Of a DNA stretch of 64,000 nucleotides, positions 7,877 to 15,069 are shown piece by piece. A model generated the notes under the pieces. It made no database searches, was not told where the DNA came from, and saw only the letters and a list, made by a program, of their open reading frames with translations. The stretch is from Streptosporangium minutum (GTDB taxonomy: Bacteria; Actinomycetota; Actinomycetes; Streptosporangiales; Streptosporangiaceae). Every line of letters begins with the position of its first letter. The first letter of the stretch is position 1. The stretch lies in assembly GCF_002149035.1 (NCBI RefSeq), contig NZ_NGFP01000014.1, positions 1 through 64,000 on the forward strand, given 5' to 3'. A program made the translations under genes and the position numbers.

Positions 7877-9229
7877 TCAGGCGTTGAGCAGTTCGGTCAG
7901 GTCGGATTCGGTGACCTCGCAGGCGTGCACGCCTGCGGTGATCTCGGTCCAGGGCGGGGTGAGGTCGGCGTACATCCGGGCGGCGTGTTCCGCGGCCTGC
8001 TCGGAGACGTGGAAGGAGCGGGCCCGATACCACTGGCCGTCCTGAGAGGTGACGATCGCGACGCCGGGCGTCTCGGCGGCGATCGCGCGGGCGGAGACCA
8101 GGGCGGCCGGGTCGAGGTCGCCAAGGGTCATGGTCGCGGTCTCGGGATCGTTGACCCGATGGCAGATCCGCCCCGAACACTGGGCACGCAGCGCGGTGAC
8201 CCCGGGTCCGAGGTCGGAGCCGATCCGCTGGCCGCAGCAGAACAGATAGATCCCGAACGCCCGCCCGAGCTGGGCCACCCGCAGGAGAGCGGTGGAGGTT
8301 TTAGCGATCTCGTCTTTCTCGGACTTGTCAGCCATCAGGTAGAGCTCGGCCAGCTCGTCGACCAGGACCACGACGGGAACCGGCTGCACCGCCGGGGGAA
8401 GCTGCCAGAGGTTGCGGGCGCCCGCCGTACGGCACAGGCTCATTCGATCGAGCATGAGCGCCACCAGGCCGTCGAGCAGGTCGACCGATTCAGCGCGGGT
8501 GGTGGCCAGCGCCGACAGGCGGCAGCCGTACGGGGTGAACTCCACCCCGCCCTTGAGGTCGAAGCCGACCAGCGCGACTGGTTGCGGAGCCAGCCCGACG
8601 AGCAGGGCGTTGGCGAGGTTGGACTTGCCGGACTGTGTGGCCCCGGCGTTGAGCCAGTGCGGGACGATTCGAAAGTCGATCACCCAGGGTTTGCCTGTCT
8701 CCAGACGGCCTACGGTGACCTTGAGCAGCTCGTCGGACGGCGGCAGCCTGTCGACCCGGACGAGTGGATCTCGGATGGTGGCGGCCAGGACGACCCGTCC
8801 GGGACGTGGGGACGAGACCCGGACGGCGTGCACGCTCCAGGAGTGCGCGAGGCGTTCAGCGGCTTGGCTGTAGTCGTCGGGGATCTGCCCCTCCAGCAGG
8901 TGGAGGGTGACGCGCCAGCCGTGCCGGGTCGGCAGGGGCAGCCACATCCAGGGTGTGGTGTCGACGGCGACCCGGCGGAAGCGTCGTCGTACCTTCACGG
9001 TGCCGGTGGAGATCAGCGCGCCGGGGGTGAGGGTGAAGGCCCAGCGCGCCCGTTTCTTGGTCAGGCCGCAGCCGAGGGCGACTTTGCGCCAGGAGGCTCG
9101 GACGCTGAGCGCGGTGAGCGGGTAGCCGGCCACCGGCCAGAAGGAGCGGTGATGGAAGCGCTGCCAGGTCCAGAGCACGACCAGCGTGCAGGCCAGGGTG
9201 AGAAGCAGCAGCCGCAGGGACTCAGGCAT
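7877..9229 (-). CDS. traB: FtsK/SpoIIIE-type DNA translocase TraB (TraSA)
   Basis: The product is 450 residues. One or two membrane segments lie at the N-terminus (LRLLLLTLACTLVVLWTW). The motor domain follows, with Walker A AGATQSGKSNLANALL near residue 195 and Walker B VPVVVLVDELAELYLM near 290. A late conserved segment is RICHRVNDPETATMTLGD. The C-terminal 80 residues would hold the winged helix that reads repeated 8-mers (clt/TRS). TraB alone moves double-stranded DNA between mycelia in pSAM2-like elements. It is first in the transfer operon apart from the 117-residue gene, whose 3' end it overlaps by 8 bases. Confidence 0.92.
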   Translation of the reverse strand: MPESLRLLLLTLACTLVVLWTWQRFHHRSFWPVAGYPLTALSVRASWRKVALGCGLTKKRARWAFTLTPGALISTGTVKVRRRFRRVAVDTTPWMWLPLPTRHGWRVTLHLLEGQIPDDYSQAAERLAHSWSVHAVRVSSPRPGRVVLAATIRDPLVRVDRLPPSDELLKVTVGRLETGKPWVIDFRIVPHWLNAGATQSGKSNLANALLVGLAPQPVALVGFDLKGGVEFTPYGCRLSALATTRAESVDLLDGLVALMLDRMSLCRTAGARNLWQLPPAVQPVPVVVLVDELAELYLMADKSEKDEIAKTSTALLRVAQLGRAFGIYLFCCGQRIGSDLGPGVTALRAQCSGRICHRVNDPETATMTLGDLDPAALVSARAIAAETPGVAIVTSQDGQWYRARSFHVSEQAAEHAARMYADLTPPWTEITAGVHACEVTESDLTELLNA

Positions 9230-9575
9230 CCCCGCCTCCTCCTGGCTTTCCGGAGACGGGGACGATCGAGGCCGCCTTGTAGCTGATGCCCCAGCGGGAG
9301 GTGCCGTTCTGCGGGATCTCCCAGACGTAGCCGACCATGCCGGTCGGTACGACGTCCTGACCGGGCGCTATCGGTGGTTCTCCGGAGGTTCCGACCTTCA
9401 CCAGTTCGATCCGGCCGAACTCGTCCTCGGCGAGCAGGACGGACTCGTAGACCTTGTTGCCGTCCTTGTCGGTCTTGATCTTGCCGGTGTCCTGGTCGAC
9501 GACGCGGGGACGGGCGGCTTTGACGCAGGTGAAGCGGAGCCGGTGGGTGTCGACGGGGATCGGGATGGTGCGCAT
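9222..9575 (-). CDS. Conserved AICE protein of unknown function
   Basis: The product is 117 residues of beta-rich composition (RTIPIPVDTHRLRFTCVKAARPRVVDQ ... TGMVGYVWEIPQNGTSRWGISYKAASIVPV), a pattern I associate with a small protein conserved upstream of traB in many AICEs and Streptomyces plasmids. An OB-like fold is possible but unproven. It is the first gene of the leftward tra operon. Its promoter region faces the GntR gene and contains repeated GTCAAC boxes. The stop overlaps the start of traB. Confidence 0.65.
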   Translation of the reverse strand: MRTIPIPVDTHRLRFTCVKAARPRVVDQDTGKIKTDKDGNKVYESVLLAEDEFGRIELVKVGTSGEPPIAPGQDVVPTGMVGYVWEIPQNGTSRWGISYKAASIVPVSGKPGGGGDA

Positions 9576-9599
9576 GAGTAGACCTCCTTGTTCGTCTCG

Positions 9600-9635
9600 G
9601 TCAACATAGTCAACCTAGTTAGCCTGGTTGTCAAC
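9600..9635. promoter_or_regulatory. Repeated GTCAAC boxes between the tra operon and gntR
   Basis: GTCAAC occurs at about 9600, 9610 and 9630, and CAACC...GGTTG forms a loose inverted repeat. The region separates divergent tra and GntR genes. By analogy with KorSA of pSAM2, this would be the GntR operator controlling the tra/rep operon. Confidence 0.55.
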
Positions 9636-9704
9636 GTTCTCGTAGTTGGCTTGGTCGCGTCTTTGTGCTGAACTAGGGAGCACGCGCGACGGAAGATGGG
9701 GCGG

Positions 9705-10040
9705 ATGGTCAAGAACACCGGGCGGCCCGGCTACCTGCAGATCGCCGATGACCTGCGCGAGCAGATCCGGCGCGGTTCCCTCGCCCCTGGTGACCCGCTG
9801 CCCTCCACGACCCAGCTCGCGACGACGTATGACGCCTCGCTGAGCGTGGTGAAGCTGGCTGTTGGGGTCCTACGGGCCGAAGGGCTGGTCATCGGCCAGC
9901 AAGGCAAGGGCGTCTATGTCCGTGAGAACGCCGCCCCGGCCCCGCCAGCCTCCGATGAGCTCACCGAGATCCGCGCCACGCTGCAGGATCTGTCTGCGCG
10001 ATTGGAACGGGTGGAATCCAGGCTCGCCGAGCGCGAGTAG
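9705..10040 (+). CDS. GntR-family repressor (KorSA-like)
   Basis: The product is about 111 residues. The N-terminal GntR winged helix is clear (PGYLQIADDLREQIRRGSLAPGDPLPSTTQLATTYDASLSVVKLAVGVLRAEGLV, wing QQGKGVYV). It is followed by a short coiled coil (LTEIRATLQDLSARLERVESRLAERE) and no large effector domain. It is transcribed away from the tra operon and likely represses it and itself through the GTCAAC boxes, as KorSA does. The start could be ATG 9696 or 9705. Confidence 0.82.
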   Translation: MVKNTGRPGYLQIADDLREQIRRGSLAPGDPLPSTTQLATTYDASLSVVKLAVGVLRAEGLVIGQQGKGVYVRENAAPAPPASDELTEIRATLQDLSARLERVESRLAERE

Positions 10041-10045
10041 CGCGC

Positions 10046-10222
10046 TCATCCCCGTACGTGGCAGCCGGTGACCCGCCGGGCCAGACCCGCCGCCCTGCTC
10101 GGCGGGATGTCGCCCAGGCGCATCCGCCGGTCCTCCTGGCGCATCCCGACCAGGACGAGCACGTAGCCGACGGCTACGGTCACACTGAGCACGAGGCCGA
10201 TGATCAACGGGATCGCGGTCAC
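10046..10222 (-). CDS. 58-residue single-pass membrane protein
   Basis: The GTG start at 10222 overlaps the stop of the upstream zinc-ribbon gene (GTGA). The product has one transmembrane helix (IPLIIGLVLSVTVAVGYVLVLVGM) then a basic tail (RQEDRRMRLGDIPPSRAAGLARRVTGCHVRG). A second, nearly identical copy lies at 52467-52643. The role is unknown; conservation of the pair in both AICE copies supports it being a real gene. Confidence 0.65.
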   Translation of the reverse strand: MTAIPLIIGLVLSVTVAVGYVLVLVGMRQEDRRMRLGDIPPSRAAGLARRVTGCHVRG

Positions 10223-10437
10223 GTCCAGATCACCCCCGCCTCGACGATGCCGCGCGGACGGTTGGCCGGACGCCGGGTCTGCCCGCTCCTCTTGCCGACC
10301 GTCCTGCGCTTGGCCGCCTGACGCCTCACCCACCGGTCCCGGGCCTGGCACTTGAGGCAGCGGAATCGCCCCCGCTCCAGGGCCGCGCCGCACTCGCAGA
10401 TGGGGGTCTCGTCGATCGGCTTGATGTAATTGATCAC
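10219..10437 (-). CDS. Small zinc-ribbon protein
   Basis: The product is 72 residues with C-x-C ... C-x2-C spacing (CECGAALERGRFRCLKC) and a basic Arg/Lys-rich tail, typical of a small nucleic-acid-binding ribbon. It forms an overlapping pair with the following membrane peptide. A copy with the same partner lies at 52640-52855. It is divergent from the HTH/PLD-like regulator gene, from which it is separated by a region holding palindromic GGACGTCC boxes. Confidence 0.65.
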   Translation of the reverse strand: MINYIKPIDETPICECGAALERGRFRCLKCQARDRWVRRQAAKRRTVGKRSGQTRRPANRPRGIVEAGVIWT

Positions 10438-10534
10438 TGTCGACTCTCCTCTCGGTCGCTGCCGGTGGTGCCTTGCGATACCGAGAGTGCGACAAAGAGT
10501 CAGGACGTGATCACTACAGGATGGGACATGTTCA

Positions 10535-10572
10535 GGACGTCCGGTCTACGATTGCCAGGTCCCCGGACGTCC
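10535..10572. promoter_or_regulatory. Paired GGACGTCC palindromes upstream of the HTH/PLD-like gene
   Basis: GGACGTCC occurs at 10535-10542 and again at 10565-10572, 30 bases apart (about three helical turns), just before the ATG at 10591. The paralogous promoter at 52952-52989 keeps the same 30-base spacing. The third paralog has GGACGTCT/GGACGTTT at 13840-13857. This is a candidate autoregulatory operator. Confidence 0.6.
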
Positions 10573-10590
10573 CCTCTACGGGCAGGTGAG

Positions 10591-11331
10591 ATGGCGAACG
10601 AGCGGCTACGGGTAGCCCTTCTCGAACACGGCACCACCGTCGACGCGCTGGCTGAAGCCGTCCGGGTCGATGCCAAGACCGTGGAGCGGTGGATCACCCA
10701 AGGTCGCATACCGTACCGAAAGCACAGATTCGCGGTCGCCAAACTCCTCGGCGTGGAAGAGGCCTACCTGTGGCCGGACGCGCTGACCCCCAAACAGGCC
10801 GCCGCCGTCTCCGGCAGCGAACTCGTCACCGTCTACCCGCACCGCTGGGCCGTACCCAAGGACACCTGGGGACGTCTGTTCTCTGCAGCCCAGGAGGAGA
10901 TCGGCGTACTGGTCTACAGCGGCATCTTCATCGCCCAGGACACCGGCATCATGCGCACCTTCGCCGAGAAGGCCAAGGCCGGTGTGCGGGTCCGTATCCT
11001 GCTCGGCAACCCGGACGCGCTCGAAGTCGCCCAGCGCGGCGCGGACGAAGGCGTCGGCGACGGCATGGCCGCGCAGACCCGGATGGCCCTGATGCTCTAC
11101 CGGCCGCTACAGCAGGTCGAGGGCATCGAGATCCGGTTGCACCACACCATCCTGTACAACTCCATCTACCGCGGAGACGACCAACTTCTCGTCAACACCC
11201 ACATCTACGGCAAGTTCGCCGCCGACGCCCCGGTCATGCACCTGCGCAAGATAGTGGGCGGGGACATGGTCTCGACCTACACCGACAGCTTCGAAGCCGT
11301 CTGGGCCGGCGCCACCCCCGTAGAGTCCTGA
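10591..11331 (+). CDS. XRE-type HTH protein with degenerate PLD-like C-terminal domain (copy 1)
   Basis: The product is 246 residues. The N-terminal HTH is LRVALLEHGTTVDALAEAVRVDAKTVERWITQGRIPYRKHRFAVAKLLGV. A linker leads to a phospholipase-D-like fold: EIGVLVYSGIFIAQDTGIMRTFAEKAKAGVRVRILLGNPD, then LHHTILYNSIYRGDDQLLVNTHIYG. In the latter the HxK of an active HKD motif reads HxT, so catalysis is doubtful and a sensor role is more likely. It is followed after 3 bases by the NUDIX gene. Paralogs lie at 13903 and 53006. The upstream frame to 10465 is rejected because GGACGTCC operator-like boxes lie in it. Confidence 0.78.
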   Translation: MANERLRVALLEHGTTVDALAEAVRVDAKTVERWITQGRIPYRKHRFAVAKLLGVEEAYLWPDALTPKQAAAVSGSELVTVYPHRWAVPKDTWGRLFSAAQEEIGVLVYSGIFIAQDTGIMRTFAEKAKAGVRVRILLGNPDALEVAQRGADEGVGDGMAAQTRMALMLYRPLQQVEGIEIRLHHTILYNSIYRGDDQLLVNTHIYGKFAADAPVMHLRKIVGGDMVSTYTDSFEAVWAGATPVES

Positions 11332-11334
11332 GTC

Positions 11335-11811
11335 ATGGCCCGCCGCATCGACTTCTACGACGACCCTGAGGCGCCCGCGCCCAACAGTCTCGTCCCCTCG
11401 GTGAACGTCGTGGTCACCAACGACGCCGGGGACATCCTCATGATCTGCCGCACGGACAACGGCAACTGGGCCGTTCCAGGTGGAGCCATCGACCTCGGCG
11501 AGTCCCTGCCGCAGGCGGCCATCCGGGAGACGCTGGAGGAGACCGGCATCACGTGTGAAATCACCGGCCTGGTCGGCACCTACACCGACCCCCGTCATGT
11601 GATCCTCTACACCTCAAACGGCGAGGCCCGCCAGGAGTTCTCCATCGTGCTCACCGGCCGAGCCATCGACGGAGAGCCGACGCCGAGCGACGAGTCCCGC
11701 GAAGTGCGATGGGTGCCCCGTGATGAGGTCGACTCGTTGCTGATGGACCGCTCGATGCGACTGCGGATCGGGCATTTCCTGGCCGAGGCCGCCGGGCCGC
11801 ACATCGGCTAG
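11335..11811 (+). CDS. NUDIX hydrolase
   Basis: The product is 158 residues with a complete Nudix box, GGAIDLGESLPQAAIRETLEETGI (G-x5-E-x7-RE-x2-EE-x-G). The family cleaves nucleoside diphosphates linked to another moiety; the substrate cannot be told here. It is coupled to the HTH/PLD-like gene (3-base gap), a pairing seen again, broken, at 50140 and 53747. NUDIX genes are recurrent AICE cargo. Confidence 0.85.
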   Translation: MARRIDFYDDPEAPAPNSLVPSVNVVVTNDAGDILMICRTDNGNWAVPGGAIDLGESLPQAAIRETLEETGITCEITGLVGTYTDPRHVILYTSNGEARQEFSIVLTGRAIDGEPTPSDESREVRWVPRDEVDSLLMDRSMRLRIGHFLAEAAGPHIG

Positions 11812-12135
11812 CTAGGCCGGCGTCAGTTCCGCCATCTGCGACCAGCCCTCGCCAGGCACCTCCACGTTGATGATCTCCGGCGTCTTCGCGATCACCTCGG
11901 GCATCCACGCCATGGCGGTCTTGAAGTGCTCGGAGCCCACGTGAGCCTCGCCCGCCGCAGATGAGGCGAACGCCTCAAGCAGGACGAACTGGTTGGGCGT
12001 CTCGACACTCCTGGACCACTCGAAGAAGACGTTACCCGGCTCCTGCCGAGTGGCCCGGGTGAAGTCGTCAACGAGCGAGAGCCATTCCTCGCTCCGCTCG
12101 GGACGGACAGTGAACTTGACGGCAATGAAGATCAT
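11812..12135 (-). CDS. ABM-fold (antibiotic biosynthesis monooxygenase-like) protein
   Basis: The product is 107 residues from MIFIAVKFTVRPERSEEWLSLVDDFTRATRQEPGNVFFEWSRSVETPNQFVLLEAFAS. This is the dimeric ferredoxin-like ABM fold of small cofactor-independent monooxygenases and quinol monooxygenases (YgiN type). The longer in-frame start at 12204 adds an implausible Arg-rich leader, so the internal ATG is preferred. It is convergent with the NUDIX gene. A 92%-like copy (by eye) lies at 55722-56045. Confidence 0.75.
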   Translation of the reverse strand: MIFIAVKFTVRPERSEEWLSLVDDFTRATRQEPGNVFFEWSRSVETPNQFVLLEAFASSAAGEAHVGSEHFKTAMAWMPEVIAKTPEIINVEVPGEGWSQMAELTPA

Positions 12136-12275
12136 GAGTTGGTTTCTTTCGCTGTGCTGAAGGGTGCGTACTCTCCGCGTACGGGTGCCGCGCGGGACAG
12201 GCACGCGGCGCCATGACCACGATAAGCGAGAGCCCAGCTGGCCAGCCGTCAGGGCGTCCTGGGCCCGGCCTGCCG

Positions 12276-12863
12276 TCAGCGGCCGTCCCAGCCATCTGAC
12301 AGAGCGCCGTCAGCCAGCGCGGCCTGCACCGCCCGCACGGCCGAGGTGATGCACGGAGTCGCGTTGGCGATCGACCGGCTGACCAGATGTTCGGGGCCGT
12401 AGCGGGAGTGGATCTCCGCGAGCCGTACGTCGACGTCCAGAGGGATCCCGTCCGGGCTGGTGGTCATATCGCAGTAGGTCAGCGCCTCCACCAACTCGGG
12501 CCGTTCCTGGTCGAACTCGGCGTTGAGTGCCTCCAGCAGGCCGCGCTCGGTCGCCTCATAGATTGCACACGAGTGATGCGCGACCAGCCGGACGAGTTTG
12601 TCGTCGGCCTGGTGGACGTCGCGTAGGTAGCGGGCGCCATCAAGCGGGTGGAAGCCGGTGTCGACCAGCTCGGGCGCATACCCGATGTCGTGCAGCCAGG
12701 CCGCGGCGGTCAGCAGGTCGGACTCCTCCCCGAGGATCGGCGCCAGCGATTCGGCGCGTGCGGCCACCCCTTGCGTGTGCGCCCACCGGCGCGGCAGTGG
12801 CTCGGCAAGGAGGTGGCGGGCCAGGTCACGCGCCCACTCAGCTTGTCCCATGCGGTTCACCAT
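12276..12863 (-). CDS. HD-domain metal-dependent phosphohydrolase
   Basis: The product is 195 residues. The HD motif is read as RWAHTQGVA (first His), then LTAAAWLHDIGYAP (the HD pair) and a further His in VRLVAHHSCA. Such small HD proteins hydrolyse phosphomonoesters or nucleotides; the substrate is unknown. It is downstream-adjacent to the ABM gene on the same strand. The second copy at 56187-56779 has lost frame, so this is the only intact one. Confidence 0.8.
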   Translation of the reverse strand: MVNRMGQAEWARDLARHLLAEPLPRRWAHTQGVAARAESLAPILGEESDLLTAAAWLHDIGYAPELVDTGFHPLDGARYLRDVHQADDKLVRLVAHHSCAIYEATERGLLEALNAEFDQERPELVEALTYCDMTTSPDGIPLDVDVRLAEIHSRYGPEHLVSRSIANATPCITSAVRAVQAALADGALSDGWDGR

Positions 12864-12898
12864 AGATGCCGGTCCCTGAAGTGAATCCAGAGTTGCGG

Positions 12899-12922
12899 AC
12901 GAGACGTCTCAAGACGTCTCAG
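12899..12922. promoter_or_regulatory. Double AGACGTCT palindrome
   Basis: GAGACGTCTC is followed directly by AAGACGTCTCAG, two overlapping-type palindromes between the HD gene start and the end of the tandem GntR gene. The core RGACGTCY matches the boxes ahead of the HTH/PLD-like genes. It could be the operator of the HD-ABM operon. Confidence 0.5.
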
Positions 12923-13392
12923 TCTGGCGCGAATCGAACAAATCGGCCCTTGCCGTGCGCTACCACGATCAGCCCCTCGTGTCTCAGCTCGTCGAGAGCT
13001 TGGCGGACCGTGTTACGCGAGGCTCCGTGGTGTCTGCGCAAGGCCATCTCGCTCGGCAGCCTGGCGCCGGCTACGAGGGCCCCGGTACGGATCTGCTCCC
13101 GCAGGTCATTCGCGATCACCTGATACCGGTAGGCCGGACCCGTCTCCTGGTCGGGGTCGTTGACCACGCGCCCCCTGCCGGGCAGCGCGGTGATCAGCCC
13201 CTCGCCCTCCAATAGCGCTAGGCCGCGCCGGACGGTACTGCGGGCTACGCGGAAGCGCTCGGCCAGGACTGGTTCTGAGGGCAGGGTGCTTCCTCGGGGA
13301 TACTCGCCAGCGGTGATCTGGGCGCGGATGCGGTCGGCGAGCTGGCGGTAGACCAGCCCGCCGGTCAGCCATCGACTCGTGGCGGCTCTCAT
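12919..13392 (-). CDS. Regulator made of two tandem GntR winged helices
   Basis: The product is 157 residues. The first GntR domain is LVYRQLADRIRAQITAGEYPRGSTLPSEPVLAERFRVARSTVRRGLALLEGEGLI. The second is YRYQVIANDLREQIRTGALVAGARLPSEMALRRHHGASRNTVRQALDELRHEGLI with wing AHGKGRFVRF. No effector-binding domain follows. Most GntR proteins have one winged helix plus a ligand domain, so two DNA readers in one short chain is unusual and suggests recognition of a long or bipartite operator. Confidence 0.8.
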   Translation of the reverse strand: MRAATSRWLTGGLVYRQLADRIRAQITAGEYPRGSTLPSEPVLAERFRVARSTVRRGLALLEGEGLITALPGRGRVVNDPDQETGPAYRYQVIANDLREQIRTGALVAGARLPSEMALRRHHGASRNTVRQALDELRHEGLIVVAHGKGRFVRFAPD

Positions 13393-13396
13393 CGGA

Positions 13397-13741
13397 TCAG
13401 CCGCGGTACGCGTCTGCGATCTTGCCCACGTTGACGCTGAGTACTCCCTGTTCGCCCTCGCGCCAGCCTTCGCGCGCGGCAGCGGCGATCCGCTCGGCGG
13501 CCTTCAGCAGATGCAGGGACGAGGTCCGCTCGTCGTGCTGATCACCCCAGTAGAACCAGTGGAACGCCATCTGCACGTACACGCGCCGGGTCCGGAAGTG
13601 ACGGTCGACGACCTCCAGGCAGGGCTGCCCGCCGCCGTCCACGATCAGGACCGTGGTGGTCTCATGCGGCCGGAGTTCGATCTCCAGAGCGGTGAGAAGG
13701 TCTTGCTGGTAGGCGCGCTGTCGCTCCCGTGCAGTCGTCAT
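13397..13741 (-). CDS. Hypothetical protein
   Basis: The product is about 114 residues from MTTARERQRAYQQDLLTALEIELRPHETTTVLIVDGGGQPCLEV. It has an alpha/beta look and an aromatic segment (RVYVQMAFHWFYWGDQHDE), with no known motif. It lies 5 bases upstream of the tandem GntR gene on the same strand, so it is probably transcribed with it. Its start is divergent from the second HTH/PLD-like gene. Proteins of this sort are common beside XRE/GntR regulators on actinomycete elements; function is unknown. Confidence 0.6.
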   Translation of the reverse strand: MTTARERQRAYQQDLLTALEIELRPHETTTVLIVDGGGQPCLEVVDRHFRTRRVYVQMAFHWFYWGDQHDERTSSLHLLKAAERIAAAAREGWREGEQGVLSVNVGKIADAYRG

Positions 13742-13902
13742 GCGGTGAACTCCCGTCGGCGTGGAGGGCAAGGTCCGGATGCTGGACCCCGTGCCGACGA
13801 GCTTCGTCCGCGCGGTCTTTTCCTAACACCACAACTAGGGGACGTCTAGGGACGTTTTATGTTAGCGTCGCAGGCAGTGCCCCTGCCACGGAAGGCGCCC
13901 CC

Positions 13903-14637
13903 ATGAACGAGAACCTTCGCCACGCCCTCATCCGAGCACGGATACAACCCCTCGACGTCGCCACCCATCTGGCCGTCGACCCCAAAACCGTGAGCCGCTG
14001 GCTGGGCGGTCGGGTCCCGCACCCCCGCCATCGCCTGGCCGTCGCCGACCTCCTCCACGTTGACGAGGACGACCTGTGGCCCGAAGCGATGCGCCAGCGC
14101 CGAGGTCTCTCCACCGAGATCAAAGCCGTCTATCCGCACCGCTGGGCCGTGCCGGCGGACACCTGGCGCACGTTCTTCGAGTCCGCGAACAAGGAGATCG
14201 GCATCCTCGTCTACAGCGGGCTGTTCCTCGCCGAGGACGCCGGGCTACTGCGCATCTTGGCCGAGCGAGCGCAGACCGGGGTGAGGGTGCGCATCCTGCT
14301 CGGCGATCCCGACAGCCCGCATGTGGCAGCCCGCGGAGTCGAAGAAGGCATCGGCGGCGACGTCATGGCCGCCCGAGTCCGCAACGCCCTCACCCTCTAC
14401 CGACCGCTCCGAGGGGTTAAGGGAGTCGAGATCCGTTTGCACCGCACAGTGCTCTACAACTCCATCTACCGCGCGGACGACGAACTGCTGGTCAACCTCC
14501 ACGCCTACGGCACCCGAGCACCCGAGGCCCCCGTCATCTACCTGACACACAGCCAAGCCGACAGCTCAGCGACGACCTACCTCGACAGCTTCGAACGCGT
14601 CTGGATGGGTGCCGAAGCCCCAGTTCAGAAGGCTTGA
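13903..14637 (+). CDS. XRE-type HTH protein with degenerate PLD-like domain (copy 2)
   Basis: The product is 244 residues and a paralog of the 10591 gene: HTH in MNENLRHALIRARIQPLDVATHLAVDPKTVSRWLGGRVPHPRHR, then EIGILVYSGLFLAEDAGLLRIL and LHRTVLYNSIYRADDELLVNLHAYG. The HxT replacement of HxK is conserved, which argues that loss of HKD chemistry is old and functional. The start at 13903 is preferred over the longer frame from 13729. GGACGTCT and GGACGTTT boxes lie about 50-60 bases upstream. No NUDIX follows this copy. Confidence 0.75.
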   Translation: MNENLRHALIRARIQPLDVATHLAVDPKTVSRWLGGRVPHPRHRLAVADLLHVDEDDLWPEAMRQRRGLSTEIKAVYPHRWAVPADTWRTFFESANKEIGILVYSGLFLAEDAGLLRILAERAQTGVRVRILLGDPDSPHVAARGVEEGIGGDVMAARVRNALTLYRPLRGVKGVEIRLHRTVLYNSIYRADDELLVNLHAYGTRAPEAPVIYLTHSQADSSATTYLDSFERVWMGAEAPVQKA

Positions 14638-15020
14638 CGAGTACGACCAGCAAGATCGAAAGAAACTTATATACTCGTCTTCAAGGGCAGCCCGCCTGCG
14701 GCGGCCTGCCGCGCGTCGGGCGGTCGCTGGCCGCGCTGCGGCTCTTCGGCCGGTCGCGACCAGCGCCGCCCACGCGCCTGACCTCACAGTGGGGACCTAG
14801 ACTGGACCAGTCGAAGGTCATCACGGGCATCGATAGCGGCGGGAGCTTTACAGCCACTGGCGCGAGCTAGGAAGACGTTTCGCCCCGCAAGTCCCGGCCG
14901 GGCGTTGAGCGCAGGAAGAGGAACTGGCTTCGCATGAAGCCTTGGTACGCACTGCGCCTGAAGGTCTTGAGCGATCGTGGATGGCTGAGGCGGGACGATC
15001 TGTCGACGCCGTTCGAACTG
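14638..15020. other. Non-coding, hairpin-rich stretch before IS21
   Basis: There is no convincing gene. 14690-14790 is very GC-rich with several short inverted repeats (for example around GCCTGCGGCGGCCTGC and GCTGCGGCTCTTCGGCCGG). GACTGGACCAGTC at about 14800 is a small palindrome. A transfer (clt) or replication origin is possible for an AICE but nothing here proves it. Confidence 0.3.
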
Positions 15021-15069
15021 TGACCCCCTATCGGCAGATGAAAACTGACCCCTGTCGTGTACTTGATTG

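Noticed and set aside
7925-9286. Long plus-strand open frame opposite traB
   Set aside because: It is a GC-driven shadow of traB with no recognisable domain and no ribosome-binding site; the same applies to the many long antisense frames over rep, istA, sspC and the GHKL gene.
14690-14790. Replication or transfer origin of the AICE
   Set aside because: It is GC-rich with inverted repeats but has no recognised nick site or 8-mer TraB repeat series, so it is listed only as a structured non-coding stretch.
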